Shown: positions 46,816 through 58,022 of the stretch, piece by piece
Layout of the letters: each line of letters starts with the position of its first letter
How positions within the stretch are numbered: position 1 is the stretch's first letter
DNA from: Manihot esculenta
Taxonomy: Eukaryota > Streptophyta > Magnoliopsida > Malpighiales > Euphorbiaceae
Length of the DNA: 64,000 bases
NCBI RefSeq assembly: GCF_001659605.2
Contig: NC_035172.2
Location: 16,307,051-16,371,050, forward strand
Direction: 5' to 3'
Translations under genes and position numbers: made by a program
The notes under the pieces: model-generated
Database searches by the model: none
Told to the model about the DNA's origin: nothing
Seen by the model: only the letters and a program-made list of their open reading frames with translations

Positions 46816-49800
46816 ATGCGAGGAACTCGTCGATCAGCTAGATTGACTAGAGTACCACCGGAGGATGAGGGCACGAGCGCCCGTCCTCCAGCATTGCCAA
46901 GGGCAATGTCAAGCAGGTCCAACAGAGACAGAACAGTGAGGGACCCTAGAAGGTCCTTGGATCTGGGTAGAAGCAGATCAGTAAGGGGTACAGTTCAGGA
47001 AAGAATGTCAGTTGATGGAGAAGAAGAGATGGATGTGGAGCAGAGGAGGGATGGTAACCTTGGTGTAAACATGCCAGAAGAGGGCATGGGTGAGTCTCAG
47101 GGAGGCACTCAGGCCTCGGGGTTTGTTCTACCACCCCAGTACCCACCTTTTTCACCATACCCCGGGTATTCGATGGGAAGTACATCGGATTACCCCAGTT
47201 TTAATCATTACCCTTCTCACATGCCATACCCACCTTTCTACCCACAGTATCCACAGTACCCTATGTACCCACCTCCATCCTTCCATCCAGGCACGGCAAA
47301 CCCTATCCCAGGGGATGTCGCACCACCACCACCAGCAGAACCCACAGTTCCAGAAACCCAAAGACCTCAACCTACCTCATCTAGAGGGAGCAAGGCCAAG
47401 ATGACCGACTACATGAAGTTGGGTGCTCCCCAGTTTGATACAGGTGATGATCCGTTTGTGTACCTGGAGAAGGTCAAAACAATTACAGATGAGATAGGTG
47501 CTGATGACAGCAGAGCCATTCAGATGGCTGGTTTCACCCTGAAATGCAAAAAGGCCCGTGAATGGTTCAAGGGCTATGTGAAACCGAGGGTGGACAATCT
47601 TTCATGGGAGGAGTTCGCGACTGAGTTCGCAGGTTGGGCTTTCCCTGACAGTTCAAGGGAGTTGAAGATGATTGAGTTTGAACAGCTGAAACAGACAGAT
47701 GAGATGGGTGTCGATGAGTACACCGATAGATTCTTAGAGTTGTTGCCGTTTGCTGGGCAACATCTGGACACAGATTCGAAGAAGTCGAGGAGGTATACCA
47801 TGAGGCTCAATTCCAGGTATTCCTCTTTGATTCAGTCAGCCGATAGAGAAAGTTTCCATGCCATTATAGACATGGCCAGGAGAATGGAGGCTAGTGCCGT
47901 AATAGAGGGAAAAGTTAAACAGTCAGTGGCACAACCTTCTGGTTCTAAGACCCCAGGTGGGGGAAGGATAGATCCTTCATCCTTGAGTTCAGCTAGTAAG
48001 AAGTGGAGCAGTACCACTAAGAAACCAAAGAAGAATAAGTTCTGGAGCAAGATCAAATCAGGTCTGGGACTAGGAAGTGGCTCAAGCTCTGGTGCTGATA
48101 ATGCAGTGTGTGCACGGTGTGGTAAGCTACACAGAGGGGTATGCCGTTTTGGGACAACAGCCTGCTACAGGTGTGGGCAGGAGGGACACATGTCCATGGA
48201 GTGTCCTAGAGCAGTTCCTATGGCACGGCCCCAGCAGACTACTTCGGGTAGTGTGGCACAGCCAGCAGCTTCAGCCGCGACACAGGCCAGTGGCAGAGGC
48301 CGAGGGAGAGGGTCAGCCTCTTCTTCATCAGCTTACAGAGGGGAAGGTCCGTCAGCTCCAGCACGGATCTTCACTATGACACAGCAGGAGGCAAACGCAT
48401 CCAACACCGTGGTGTCAGGTAATATCATCATTGGTTGTTCAGATGCTTATGCCTTAATGGACCCGGGTGCATCCCATTCTTTTGTTTCTCCGAGAGCGGT
48501 CGAGAGGTTGGGTTTGATGGTCTCTGGGTTAGAGTGTCCCCTATGGGTTAGTGGACCCAAGTGTGACCCGTCAGTGGCGGAGTCAGTCTGCCAGTACAGT
48601 CCAGTTTTCATAGAGGGAAGATGCCTATCCGCCGACCTTGTGGTTCTAGACTTGACAGATTTTGACGTCATTCTAGGGATGGATTGGCTATCTACCCATG
48701 GTGCTACCTTGGATTGCAGAGACAAGGTAGTTAAGTTCAGATGTCAGGATGGGTCAGAGGTTGTCTTTAGAGGAGACAGGGGGAGTACACCTAGAGGTTT
48801 GATATCAGCCCTACAGGCTCGTAGGCTGCTCAGGAGGGGTTGTCAGGGTTATCTAGCTCATGTGAGAGAGCTAGACAGAGATGTCAGAGAGCCCGCCTCA
48901 GTGCCTGTGGTTAGAGAGTTCTTAGATGTCTTCCCAGACGAACTGCCAGGTTTACCGCCTCCTAGGGAGATAGAGTTCGAGATAGAATTGATGCCAGGAA
49001 CCAGACCGATCTCTATCCCTCCCTACAGGATGGCGCCAGCAGAGCTGAAAGAGCTTAAAGAACAGTTGCAGGAGCTGGTAGATAAGGGTTTCATCCGACC
49101 GAGTACCTCACCCTGGGGTGCTCCAGTGTTGTTCGTGAAAAAGAAGGATGGATCCCTTAGACTTTGTATCGACTACAGACAGTTGAACAAGGTCACTACC
49201 AAGAACAAGTACCCGTTGCCTAGGATCGATGATCTATTCGACCAGCTAGCAGGAGCAGGTTGTTTCTCCAAAATAGATCTGAGATCTGGGTATCATCAGC
49301 TGAGGATCAGAGATGAGGACGTGCCGAAGACAGCTTTCAGAACCAGATATGGGCACTATGAGTTCCTAGTGATGCCGTTCGGGTTAACAAACGCCCCTGC
49401 AGCATTCATGGATCTCATGAACAGAGTATTTAGCCAATACCTGGATTACTTCGTTATTGTCTTCATAGATGATATCTTAGTGTATTCCAGGAATGCAGAA
49501 GAGCATGCCCATCATCTGCGGTTGGTCTTGCAGACTTTGAGGGAACATGGCTTGTATGCCAAGTTCTCTAAATGTGAATTCTGGCTGAGGAGCATTTCGT
49601 TCTTGGGGCATGTAGTGTCAGAGAATGGTATTGAGGTGGACCCCAAGAAGACAGAAACTGTGGCTAACTGGCCTAGACCCACTTCAGTGACAGAGATTAG
49701 AAGTTTCTTGGGTTTGGCTGGTTACTACAGGAGGTTCGTTCAGGACTTCTCAAAGATAGCAGCTCCTCTGACCAGGTTAACCAGGAAGAATCAGAAATTT

Positions 49801-51804
49801 CTGTGGACCGACCAGTGCGAAGAGAGTTTTGAAGAACTTAAGAAGAGGTTGACTTCAGCACCAGTTTTAGCTCTGCCATCTGGTGATGAGGACTTTACAG
49901 TCTTTTGTGATGCGTCCCGTGTGGGACTGGGTTGTGTACTGATGCAGAATGAGAGGGTGATTGCTTATGCTTCTAGGCAGCTGAAGAAGCATGAGTTGAA
50001 TTACCCCACACATGACCTTGAGATGGCAGCAGTAATCTTTGCACTCAAGATGTGGAGGCACTACCTCTATGGGGTAAAATGTGAGATCTTTACAGATCAT
50101 AAGAGTCTGCAGCACATCCTGAGTCAAAGAGATTTGAATTTGAGACAGAGAAGATGGGTAGAACTGCTCAGTGACTACGATTGCAAAATCCAGTATCATC
50201 CGGGTAAGGCTAATGTAGTAGCTGATGCCTTAAGCCGGAAATCACTCGGCAGTCTATCCCACATCACGGCAGAACGAAGACCAGTAGTAAAGGAGTTCTA
50301 CAAGCTCATCGAAGAAGGGCTACAGTTAGAGTTGTCGGGTACAGGTGCCTTGTTGGCTCAGATGAAAGTGACACCCGTGTTCCTTGAGCAAGTTGCTCAG
50401 AAACAGCATGAGGACCCCGAGTTAGTGAAGATTGCCAGGACTGTTCAGTCAGGCAATGATAGTGAGTTCAGATTCGACAGTAAAGGGATCCTCCGCTATG
50501 GGAGTCGATTATGTGTACCAGACGACATAGGGCTAAAAGGAGACATTATGAGAGAGGCTCATAATGCAAGATACAGCATTCACCCCGGAGCCACCAAGAT
50601 GTATCAAGATTTGAAAAAGGTTTATTGGTGGCCAGCAATGAAGAAAGAAGTGGCACAGTTCGTGTCAGCCTGCGAAGTGTGTCAGAGGGTGAAGCTGGAA
50701 CATCAGAAGCCAGCTGGAATGCTTAACCCGCTACCTATTCCAGAATGGAAATGGGAAAATATAGCTATGGACTTCGTAGTAGGGTTACCAGCGGCGTCCA
50801 ACAGAGTGGACTCCATATGGGTGATTGTGGACAGACTCACCAAATCTGCTCACTTCATTCCTGTCAGGAGTGGCTATTCTGTGGACAAGTTGGCGCAGGT
50901 GTATGTGGACGAGATCGTCAGGCTGCATGGGGTTCCCGTTTCGATAGTGTCAGATAGAGGGCCCCAGTTCACCTCCAGGTTTTGGCGGAGTCTGCAGAAT
51001 GCCATGGGTACTAGGTTGGATTTCAGTACTGCCTTCCACCCCCAGACTGATGGACAGTCAGAAAGGACCATCCAGACTATCGAGGATATGCTCAGAATGT
51101 GTGTGCTGGACTTTGGCGGTTCTTGGAGGCAGCATCTACCTTTGGTGGAGTTTGCCTACAATAACAGCCATCATGCTAGCATCGGGATGGCTCCATATGA
51201 AGCTTTGTACGGAAGGAAGTGCAGATCACCTGTTTGCTGGGAGGAAGTTGGAGAGAAGGCCTTGGCAGGGCCTGAGCTAGTAGAGATTACCAGCAGGGTG
51301 GTACCCATAATCAGAGAAAGAATCAAGACTGCTGCAAGCAGGCAGAAGAGTTATACAGACTACCGCAGAAGGCAGTTAGAGTTTCAGGAGGGGGATCTGG
51401 TATTGCTCAAGGTGTCTCCAATGAAGGGAGTGGTTCGCTTCGGGAAGAAAGGTAAACTAGCCCCACGATACATCGGACCCTTTGAAATCTTGCAAAAGAT
51501 TGGGAATGTGTCGTACAAGCTAGATTTACCTGCTTCAATGGCAAGAATCCATCCGGTCTTCCATGTTTCGATGTTGAGGAAGTTTGTGTCAGATCCGAGC
51601 AAGGTTCTTAGTGAGCCTGATGTGGAGGTCCAAGAGGATCTCACCTATGTTGAACAGCCAGTACGGATCATAGACACGCAGATCAGAAAGTTAAGAAACA
51701 AGGAAATCCCGATGGTGAAAGTCCTGTGGAACCACCACAACTTGGAAGAGTGCACTTGGGAGACACGGGAGTCTATGCTCCAGCAGTACCCTCAGCTCTT
51801 TTAA
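46816..51804 (+). CDS. Element 3 gag-pol polyprotein (Tekay chromovirus)
   Basis: 1662-aa uninterrupted frame from [10 protein letters not shown], same length as in element 2. The domain order and the protease, RT, RNase H, integrase and chromodomain residues described for element 2 are all retained. Two amino-acid differences from element 2 were noticed: Glu in VFIEGRC (shared with element 1 and gypsy B, so ancestral), and Tyr in [13 protein letters not shown] where elements 1 and 2 and gypsy B have His. The latter is a private change just before the RT catalytic FIDD, and its effect on activity is unknown. Gag and pol are in one frame without a frameshift, as is usual for Tekay. There is no separate envelope-like gene. 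Confidence 0.95.
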   Translation: MRGTRRSARLTRVPPEDEGTSARPPALPRAMSSRSNRDRTVRDPRRSLDLGRSRSVRGTVQERMSVDGEEEMDVEQRRDGNLGVNMPEEGMGESQGGTQASGFVLPPQYPPFSPYPGYSMGSTSDYPSFNHYPSHMPYPPFYPQYPQYPMYPPPSFHPGTANPIPGDVAPPPPAEPTVPETQRPQPTSSRGSKAKMTDYMKLGAPQFDTGDDPFVYLEKVKTITDEIGADDSRAIQMAGFTLKCKKAREWFKGYVKPRVDNLSWEEFATEFAGWAFPDSSRELKMIEFEQLKQTDEMGVDEYTDRFLELLPFAGQHLDTDSKKSRRYTMRLNSRYSSLIQSADRESFHAIIDMARRMEASAVIEGKVKQSVAQPSGSKTPGGGRIDPSSLSSASKKWSSTTKKPKKNKFWSKIKSGLGLGSGSSSGADNAVCARCGKLHRGVCRFGTTACYRCGQEGHMSMECPRAVPMARPQQTTSGSVAQPAASAATQASGRGRGRGSASSSSAYRGEGPSAPARIFTMTQQEANASNTVVSGNIIIGCSDAYALMDPGASHSFVSPRAVERLGLMVSGLECPLWVSGPKCDPSVAESVCQYSPVFIEGRCLSADLVVLDLTDFDVILGMDWLSTHGATLDCRDKVVKFRCQDGSEVVFRGDRGSTPRGLISALQARRLLRRGCQGYLAHVRELDRDVREPASVPVVREFLDVFPDELPGLPPPREIEFEIELMPGTRPISIPPYRMAPAELKELKEQLQELVDKGFIRPSTSPWGAPVLFVKKKDGSLRLCIDYRQLNKVTTKNKYPLPRIDDLFDQLAGAGCFSKIDLRSGYHQLRIRDEDVPKTAFRTRYGHYEFLVMPFGLTNAPAAFMDLMNRVFSQYLDYFVIVFIDDILVYSRNAEEHAHHLRLVLQTLREHGLYAKFSKCEFWLRSISFLGHVVSENGIEVDPKKTETVANWPRPTSVTEIRSFLGLAGYYRRFVQDFSKIAAPLTRLTRKNQKFLWTDQCEESFEELKKRLTSAPVLALPSGDEDFTVFCDASRVGLGCVLMQNERVIAYASRQLKKHELNYPTHDLEMAAVIFALKMWRHYLYGVKCEIFTDHKSLQHILSQRDLNLRQRRWVELLSDYDCKIQYHPGKANVVADALSRKSLGSLSHITAERRPVVKEFYKLIEEGLQLELSGTGALLAQMKVTPVFLEQVAQKQHEDPELVKIARTVQSGNDSEFRFDSKGILRYGSRLCVPDDIGLKGDIMREAHNARYSIHPGATKMYQDLKKVYWWPAMKKEVAQFVSACEVCQRVKLEHQKPAGMLNPLPIPEWKWENIAMDFVVGLPAASNRVDSIWVIVDRLTKSAHFIPVRSGYSVDKLAQVYVDEIVRLHGVPVSIVSDRGPQFTSRFWRSLQNAMGTRLDFSTAFHPQTDGQSERTIQTIEDMLRMCVLDFGGSWRQHLPLVEFAYNNSHHASIGMAPYEALYGRKCRSPVCWEEVGEKALAGPELVEITSRVVPIIRERIKTAASRQKSYTDYRRRQLEFQEGDLVLLKVSPMKGVVRFGKKGKLAPRYIGPFEILQKIGNVSYKLDLPASMARIHPVFHVSMLRKFVSDPSKVLSEPDVEVQEDLTYVEQPVRIIDTQIRKLRNKEIPMVKVLWNHHNLEECTWETRESMLQQYPQLF

Positions 51805-51874
51805 GGTTAGATCCCTATGTGTTGATGTGCTTAGTATGTATGTTATATGTTTGCCATGTTATGTGTTGTTTGGT

Positions 51875-51911
51875 GAACATTCGGGGACGAATGTTCTTAA
51901 GGGGGGAAGAA
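51875..51911 (+). promoter_or_regulatory. Element 3 hairpin and polypurine tract
   Basis: Inverted repeat GAACATTCG-GGGA-CGAATGTTC at 51875-51896, then AAGGGGGGAAGAA (51899-51911) directly before the 3' LTR. Confidence 0.88.
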
Positions 51912-54335
51912 TGTAATACCCGGCTAGACTCCGGTATCGGAATTCCTACCGTCCGGTGGAATCTCGGATGTCGGAAACCTCTAGAAGGGTAAAACCATGT
52001 TTTATGAAATGTTTTTAATGTATTTTATGTTTTAAACAAAAAGGAAATTGAGTTTTTGAATGAAAAAGACCAAAGGAGGCTTTGCCAGGTTCGGCCGCCG
52101 AAAGTGAGGTTCGGCCGCCGAACATGGTGGGGTTTTGGGAGCGCTTTAGGCCTCCGAAAGCCTTGTTTGAAAGACTCAAGGTTCGGCCGCCGAACCTCAT
52201 GTTCGGCCGCCGAACATGCATGAGATGTGGGGGCACGTTAGGCCGCCTAAAGGTGACAGAACCTGCCCTATAAGAGACCCCGTGACCGAAACAGGCGAGG
52301 TTTTCTCTCCCATTTCGGCCGACGGTAAGCTTTAGCCCTCCTATGATCATTTTAAGTGTTTTCCCTCAAATCCTTTAGATCTTAACAAGTTACATCTTGT
52401 TTTTGAAGAGTTTTAAAGTTTAAGCAAGTTTTGGAGCTTTGAGGTTCAAGAACTCGAATCTCCCCATCTTCGAGCTAGGATCGTTTCTCTCTCGATCTTC
52501 AAGAGGTAAGAGCCGATCTCTAGTTCTATATGTGTTTTAAGTAAGTTTTATGCAAGTTTTTGGGGTAGAAATGCATGAGTAGGCTTGATGAGTTTTTATG
52601 AAAAATCCATGGTTTAATGTGTGTTTATGTGCAATGTGGCTTGCTTGTGTGTTGTAGTTGGGGTTTAAGCTTGTTGGAGGCCCCTAGGAGTTTGTATGCT
52701 TGAGTATGATTGTTGTAGAATAGGTTTATGCATGATTGGTTGTGTAGGGGGTTGTTTTGGGCAAGAGGAACCAAGTTTCTGCCCTTTGGCAGAAACCAGG
52801 TTCGGCAGCCGAAGGTACTTTCGGCCGCCGAACCAGCGTGGGAGGCAGCTTTAGGCTGCCGAAGCCTGCCCCCGAAAGTTTGAGTTTCGGCTCTGTCCGA
52901 GACTTTCGGCCGCCGAAGGTGCCGCCGAACATGCATGAGTTTCGTCTCTGTCTGGGAGTTTCGGCCGCCGAAGGTGCCGCCGAACCTGCCTGACTTTCGG
53001 CTCTGGAGGGACTTCCGGCCGCCGAAGGTGCCGCCGAAAGTGCCCTTCCCAGCCTTTTCTTGCATGTTTTCTAGGGATGTTTTGAGGTGTTTTTAGGAAG
53101 TTTTTGGGGGTATGTTTAGAGTTATGTTCTTGTTGTTTGGTGCCTCATTTGAGTCCACCTGTGTAGGTTCGGACCCGAGGACCCGAGACCCCCGGTTGTG
53201 AGATAGTCTTTCAGAGTCCGTCGTTAAAGCTTCGGTCACCAGGTGAGTGGGATTATTCCCTAAGTTTTTAAGTAATGAATGAATGAACAAATGAATGAAT
53301 CTGATAGCATACTCATGCATCATTAATGCCATGTGATGTTCAGGATGTTTGCATTAGAAATTCACGAATATGTTGCATTGCATAATTTGATGTTGATGTG
53401 GATGGTTATTGGGTGATCCATAGTCCTCTAATGTTATGTTATGATGATATGTTATGGAAGACCAGTGAGGCCCATTCTACGCCCCTGGCACTATGTAAGA
53501 GAAAGACCAGCGAGGCCCATTCTACGCCCCTGGCACTTTGGAATGTTATGATATGTATGTTATGTAAGAGAAAGACCAGCGAGGCCCATTCTACGCCCCT
53601 GGCACTTGGAGATGTGAGGACTAATGGTGACAATACCATCCTTTATGTGATTAAATGTGATGTGTTGCATTTCATGAAAGCATGTGAAGTAAAAGTTAAG
53701 TTATTCAATGTTAATAATAAAATGAATAATAATATACCTAAAAAGTGTGGAACTAAATCAAATGATAATAATAATAAAATTAAGAATAAAATACCTAAAA
53801 AGGGAGGAATTAATATCATGTTTTTACTTTTTACTCACTGGGCTTTTTAGCTCACCCCTCTCCCCTAACCCCAGTCTTGCAGGTACTGTGTAGATAGAGA
53901 AGTCAGCAAGAGTAAGAGAAGTCTCTGTAATAGCATAGAAGTGGACATGGTTTATTCATAATGTAAAAGTATGTTATGTAATGTAATGTAAGTTATATAG
54001 TGTGCTTGACTAGAGTCTGTTGTAATCCCTTGAATACATGAGATAAATGTTTTATGATGTTTATGTAACCCAAGCCTGATATATGTTATGTACCCCATTG
54101 GAGTATTTGTTGAGAACTCCAATGAGGGGTTTATGTTATGGTTATGCTTGCACAGGCTAGGCTGGGTAAAGAAATGTTTAAATGAAAGAAAAGTTTTAAT
54201 TTTTATGTATGTTTTGGTTCATGTATGGGATTGAACAGGTTCACAGGATGTATGTTTGGCTTGCTACGGGTTCCGGCGGCCTTAAGCCGACCTGAATCCT
54301 AGCGCCGGTAGCGGTCCGGTTTCCGGGTCGTTACA
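51912..54335 (+). repeat. Element 3 3' LTR
   Basis: 2424-bp partner of 44142-46565, differing at one site by eye (53308). Flanked on the right by TSD AAAAT (54336-54340). Confidence 0.95.
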
Positions 54336-54340
54336 AAAAT

Positions 54341-54553
54341 CGCCACTTACTTGATGTGGTGTGATCTTTACTCATTGAATCATTTGTTCCACCAAAATTC
54401 CAGATTGAAGATTTATCCACTGTCGTCCACCTTATAAATCGTCTCCTTTCACCCACACTCAATAACCAAACACCATATTTTCTGCTTCATCAAAATCCAC
54501 CTAATTATAATCATTTCCATCCTTTTAGGTGTGTGTGTTTTATTTTCCTTCCT
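54341..54553 (+). pseudogene. Copia B integrase fragment 2
   Basis: Continues the copia integrase after element 3: RHLLDVV, then FVPPKFQIEDLSTVVHLINRLLSPTL, NNQTPYFLLHQNPPNYNHFHPFRCVCF, the typical copia stretch between integrase and RT. One stop in the first line. Cut at 54554 by gypsy C; no further copia sequence is seen in the window. Confidence 0.85.
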
Positions 54554-54656
54554 TGTAATACCCGGCTAGACCCTGGCATCGGAATTCCTACCTTCCGGCG
54601 GAATCTCCGTTGGAATCCAGAATTTCTCGAATGTCGGAGCCCTCTAGAAGGGTAAA
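54554..54656 (+). repeat. Gypsy C LTR, part 1
   Basis: Starts TGTAATACCCGGCTAGACCC inside copia B. Diverged from the other LTRs by an extra segment (GTTGGAATCCAGAATTTCTC). Interrupted after GTAAA (54652-54656) by the Athila-type element; continues at 63087. Candidate left target site TTCCT; the right end is outside the window. Confidence 0.85.
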
Positions 54657-56384
54657 TGATAGAACATATTTTAGTCCTTTTTATCTTGATATTAATGATG
54701 ATTATTTACATGATTTCTGCTTAATTTAGTGTTCTTGGCATTGTTTTGCAGAAAATGGTGTAAAAGGACACTTTGGAGAAAATACCCCTAAAACTGCCTT
54801 ATTTGGAGCAAAGGAGAGCAAGCCTGCCAAGTTAAAATCAAGTCAAGCTAAATATGGAAAGTTCTAAATAAGGAAAGTGGCAAAGAAGGAAAGAACATTC
54901 AGCCAAAGCAATTTGAAATTCGAATTTCAAATCAACAAGTTGCCTTTTCTTTATTCTAGAAGCCACATCTCAAGCTGCCATAATTGAAGAGCCAAAGAAG
55001 GAAAGTATTTTGAAATTCAAATCTCCAAGATTCATATTCAGATATTGGATTTCAAGATCCCCCTTATTAAGGAAAGAAAATCCAAAGATCACATGTTTCC
55101 TACTTAGTGCCATGCACATTCAAAATTCAAAAGGAGTCTCCACCTTCCTCTTTAGTGAATGGACAGCCTCCAAAAATGTGGGCAGCCTCTTGGACACACC
55201 TTGGGCAGTATCTTGAAGACCTTGGATAGTAATTAAAAGACCAAAGAGCCCCCCACTTGCAATTCAAGACATGCTCCACGTTTTTCCCTTCACACATGCA
55301 CATAGAAGGCACATATTGGACCAAGGGCACTTTGGGCAGCCTCTAAAAGACTCATGGACTGCCATGAAACCCTAGGCAGCCTCCCAAGACATATTTAAAG
55401 CCTTCAAGAAGCCTAGAAGAGGTGGAATTCATCCTCCCAAATTCGGCCAAGCAAGGGCAGCCCCTTCTCCACCTTAGTTTTTCATCTTCTTGCTTTCTTT
55501 TCATCTATTTTCTGTTTTGGTTCAGCCATGAGTGGCTGAAACCCTTTTTCTAGTTGAGGATTGATTGAAACTAAGGTTGTTTAAAGGGTTGTGAGATCTG
55601 AACAGAAACTTTTGTCTTTGATTTTATTCAATATTCATGCAATTGATGCTTAATTCTAAGATTGCTTTGTTGTTTTGATCAAATTGGCCACTTGATTCTT
55701 GATTGCAAAGTTAATTGATTGTTGGATTAGGATATTTGTTAGTCCGTAATTGCTGGAAATATTCTGTCCATAGAACACTTGGTGTAAAAATCCAAGGAAT
55801 TGCATGATCTAACATCATCTCATGCGTTTGAGTAGTTAGGGTTTGGATCTTTCTTGTTCTTCATGCAATTGGCAATTGTTTTGATGCCTATGGCCCAAGG
55901 ACGTTCCTTGGTAATTTGTTGATTAGTAATTGGTTAGAGGACGTTCCCTAATCAGTTTGTTTATAAGGAAAGACATGGTGGTGAGAAGCGTCTTCCACCC
56001 CCATAACCAACCTATTGAATCAATCAAGATAACCATGTTTCAATGATCAACCCAAACAACCAAAGTGGATCCATATCTTCAACTAGACCTTTCTCTTATT
56101 GATTTCTCTCTTATTTTAGATTACTTGCTGTTTCAATTACTTTTAATAGTTGTTAGTCAAATCATCTCAAAACCCCCCTTTTTACTTTTCTTGCACTTTA
56201 TCTTTGTTCTACTTTCAATAACTTGCTTTCACTTGTGCTTTTAATTAGTTCTATTGGTCTTGATTGAGATAAATAAATAAGTAATCAATTCTCTGTGGAT
56301 TCGATCCTTCAACACTATCTGCAGTTGTGAATTTTAGGAAACAAGAAGGTTATTTTTTACCGGCTTCGACAACCGCTCCTGTCA
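54657..56384 (+). repeat. Athila-type 5' LTR
   Basis: 1728 bp. Contains a GACGTTCC-bearing inverted repeat (CCAAGGACGTTCCTTGG, about 55896-55912) followed by AGAGGACGTTCCCTAATC, shared with the LTRs at 144 and 18639. A 68-aa frame at 55010-55216 recurs in the other LTR only because it is repeated sequence. Confidence 0.93.
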
Positions 56385-56439
56385 AAAATTGGCGCCGTTG
56401 CCGGGGAATTGATTTTACTTGTTTGTTTATTTTTCTTTC
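56385..56439 (+). other. tRNA-Asp primer binding site of the Athila-type element
   Basis: TGGCGCCGTTGCCGGGGA at 56390-56407, five bases after the LTR end, complementary to the 3' end of tRNA-Asp, the Athila/Calypso primer. A short leader to the first ATG follows. Confidence 0.88.
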
Positions 56440-57204
56440 ATGACCAGATCTGAAAGTAGGGACACTCTGCCCTTTGATCCAGAAATTGAACGCACCATCA
56501 GAAGGCTAGGGAAGCAAGCCTCAAACGCAGAACCTTCTGCCCAACCTTCGGCCGCCGAACCATCTCAACATTCGGCCGCCGAAAGTCCTTCACTCCAGCC
56601 TCTGAACTTTGCACCAATGGCCGAACATCTCTAAATCATGGATGAGGTAAGTACATATAATCCCCCTTCTCAAATTCCTAACCTAACCTCTATTGTGGAA
56701 GACTATGTCATAGCTCTACGGGCTCGACGACTTAAGCTATCTCAGCCATGTAGAATCTGTGCACATGTGGGACACCTAACTTCCCAATGTCCTACACTTT
56801 ATGAGGATGACCAACCAGTTCATACATATGGAGGATTCTATGAACAGCCAAGACATGATCCCTACCATAACACATACAATCCATATTGGGGAGACCAACC
56901 AAACTATAGCTATGCTGAGGCTAACAACTACTAGGATTATCAAGGATATCAAGCCCAACCAGCACCTCTAAATTCCACCCAGCACCTTGAAAAGATGATG
57001 GAGTCCATGGTAAGTGCTTTACAAAACCTCGAACAGCGGATTGCCACCGCAGAAAATGCAAACATATTGAGAAGAGAGGAAGAGTTTCAAGATGATGAGG
57101 AAGATGATGAAAGTTTGCAAGTACAAGAACAAGCTGCTGAAGAGGCACAACCAGAAAACTGTTTGTCCAAACAAACTGATCAAACAGAGCCTGTTAATAT
57201 TTAG
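56440..57204 (+). pseudogene. Athila-type gag remnant with CCHC knuckle
   Basis: One frame with two stops (56632-56634 and 56932-56934). The N-terminus MTRSESRDTLPFDPEIERTI resembles Athila gag starts. After the first stop come the zinc-knuckle CRICAHVGHLTSQC and the DPYHNTYNPYWGDQPNYSY region typical of Athila gag after its knuckle, then an acidic coiled-coil-like tail (EEEFQDDEEDDES). The capsid domain normally between these parts is absent, so the gag looks deleted as well as broken. Codons 35-55 contain two exact TTCGGCCGCCGAA motifs (56547-56559, 56571-56583), giving the peptide SAAEP/SAAES. Confidence 0.7.
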
Positions 57205-57218
57205 ATATCATTGATTGT

Positions 57219-58022
57219 TTGAGTGAAAATGCTTTTTATCAAGATGATATGCTAAATGATGATCTTTACAGGGAAGAGACTCAGAAAGAGCCGGAATTGA
57301 AAGAAACTGACTGTTGCATCCAACAGGTAGACTGCAGCCAAGCGCAGACAGGAGACAATCGGCCGCCGAACTCCACCATCTTTCGGCCGCCGAACCCTAC
57401 TGCCCTTCAAACACCAGATTCTATTGCACCACTTCAAGAACACATTGCGCAAGACGTCCTTCGGCCGCCGAACATCTTTCTGCCGCCGAACCCAATCAAT
57501 CTTCAGACGCCGAATCCATCGCCGCAGTTCACTCCGCAAACTGAAGACCTTCGACTGCCGAACTCAGACACTTTTCGGCCGCCGAACCTTGTTCCACAGA
57601 TTCCAACACCGATCAGTCTTCCACCTCAGTTAGATCCTACGCATAAGGAGCAATATGAAACTCATTTCAGCCTTCCAACGCAAACAGCCAATGCTCACAA
57701 GGAACAAATGGTGTTCCAAGCACCTAAACCAAAGGAGCTTGCAGATCAATGCCTTCCCAAACCTCCGGATAAGGTAGAATTTGTTTTGCTTGAACTTGAT
57801 GCCAAATTGCAGCCACCTATAGAGAAATATCAATTGAAGTTGGAAGTGCTCAAAAATGCAAACATAAGAGCTAGAGGCACACCTCATCTGAAAGAGGAGA
57901 AGCTCATCATGTTACTTCATGAGTATATGGAGAAAGTAGGATGGTTCATGACCAAATCAAAAGGAGTGCTACACTTTTTGCTCAATACAGTTGGGACGCT
58001 TTTCCCTTCCCCAATTACTTGA
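57219..58022 (+). CDS. Unrecognised 267-aa frame in the Athila-type element (RPPN repeats)
   Basis: Open frame starting MSENAFYQDD, in a different frame from the gag remnant. Residues about 45-130 are a Pro/Asn-rich region with RPPN/LPPN/LQTPN repeats, generated by copies of TTCGGCCGCCGAA (57382-57394, 57460-57472, 57574-57586 and several variants). The C-terminal part (VEFVLLELDAKLQPPIEKY, then LHEYMEKVGWFMTKSKGV) has no motif I recognise. It may be a remnant of an Athila 3' coding region. No signal peptide or catalytic motif. Whether it is translated is unknown; length alone does not prove function. Confidence 0.4.
   Translation: MSENAFYQDDMLNDDLYREETQKEPELKETDCCIQQVDCSQAQTGDNRPPNSTIFRPPNPTALQTPDSIAPLQEHIAQDVLRPPNIFLPPNPINLQTPNPSPQFTPQTEDLRLPNSDTFRPPNLVPQIPTPISLPPQLDPTHKEQYETHFSLPTQTANAHKEQMVFQAPKPKELADQCLPKPPDKVEFVLLELDAKLQPPIEKYQLKLEVLKNANIRARGTPHLKEEKLIMLLHEYMEKVGWFMTKSKGVLHFLLNTVGTLFPSPIT

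Larger units (their letters stand above)
44142..54335 (+). mobile_element. Tekay-type retrotransposon, element 3 (complete, intact gag-pol)
   Basis: 10,194 bp, flanked by AAAAT at 44137-44141 and 54336-54340, inserted in the copia B integrase. LTRs 44142-46565 and 51912-54335 are both 2424 bp. The only difference seen by eye is T at 45538 against C at 53308 (same offset, 1396). It shares length and nearly all sequence with element 2 but lies in opposite orientation. Both element 3 LTRs share variants absent from both element 2 LTRs (for example AGGCGGCC versus CGGCGGCC near the 44475/52245 position on the opposite strand). So the two insertions are independent copies of close sister sequences. 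Confidence 0.96.

Noticed and set aside
55010..55216. 68-aa frame present in both Athila LTRs (also 61707-61913) as a conserved small gene
   Set aside because: Present only because the LTR is duplicated; it has no homologous frame in the LTRs at 144 or 18639.
56390..56407. Possible tRNA-Asp gene fragment
   Set aside because: Only the 18 bases complementary to the tRNA 3' end are present, placed exactly after the LTR: it is the primer binding site. The same applies to the Met-type sites at 11960, 29233, 40396 and 46569.
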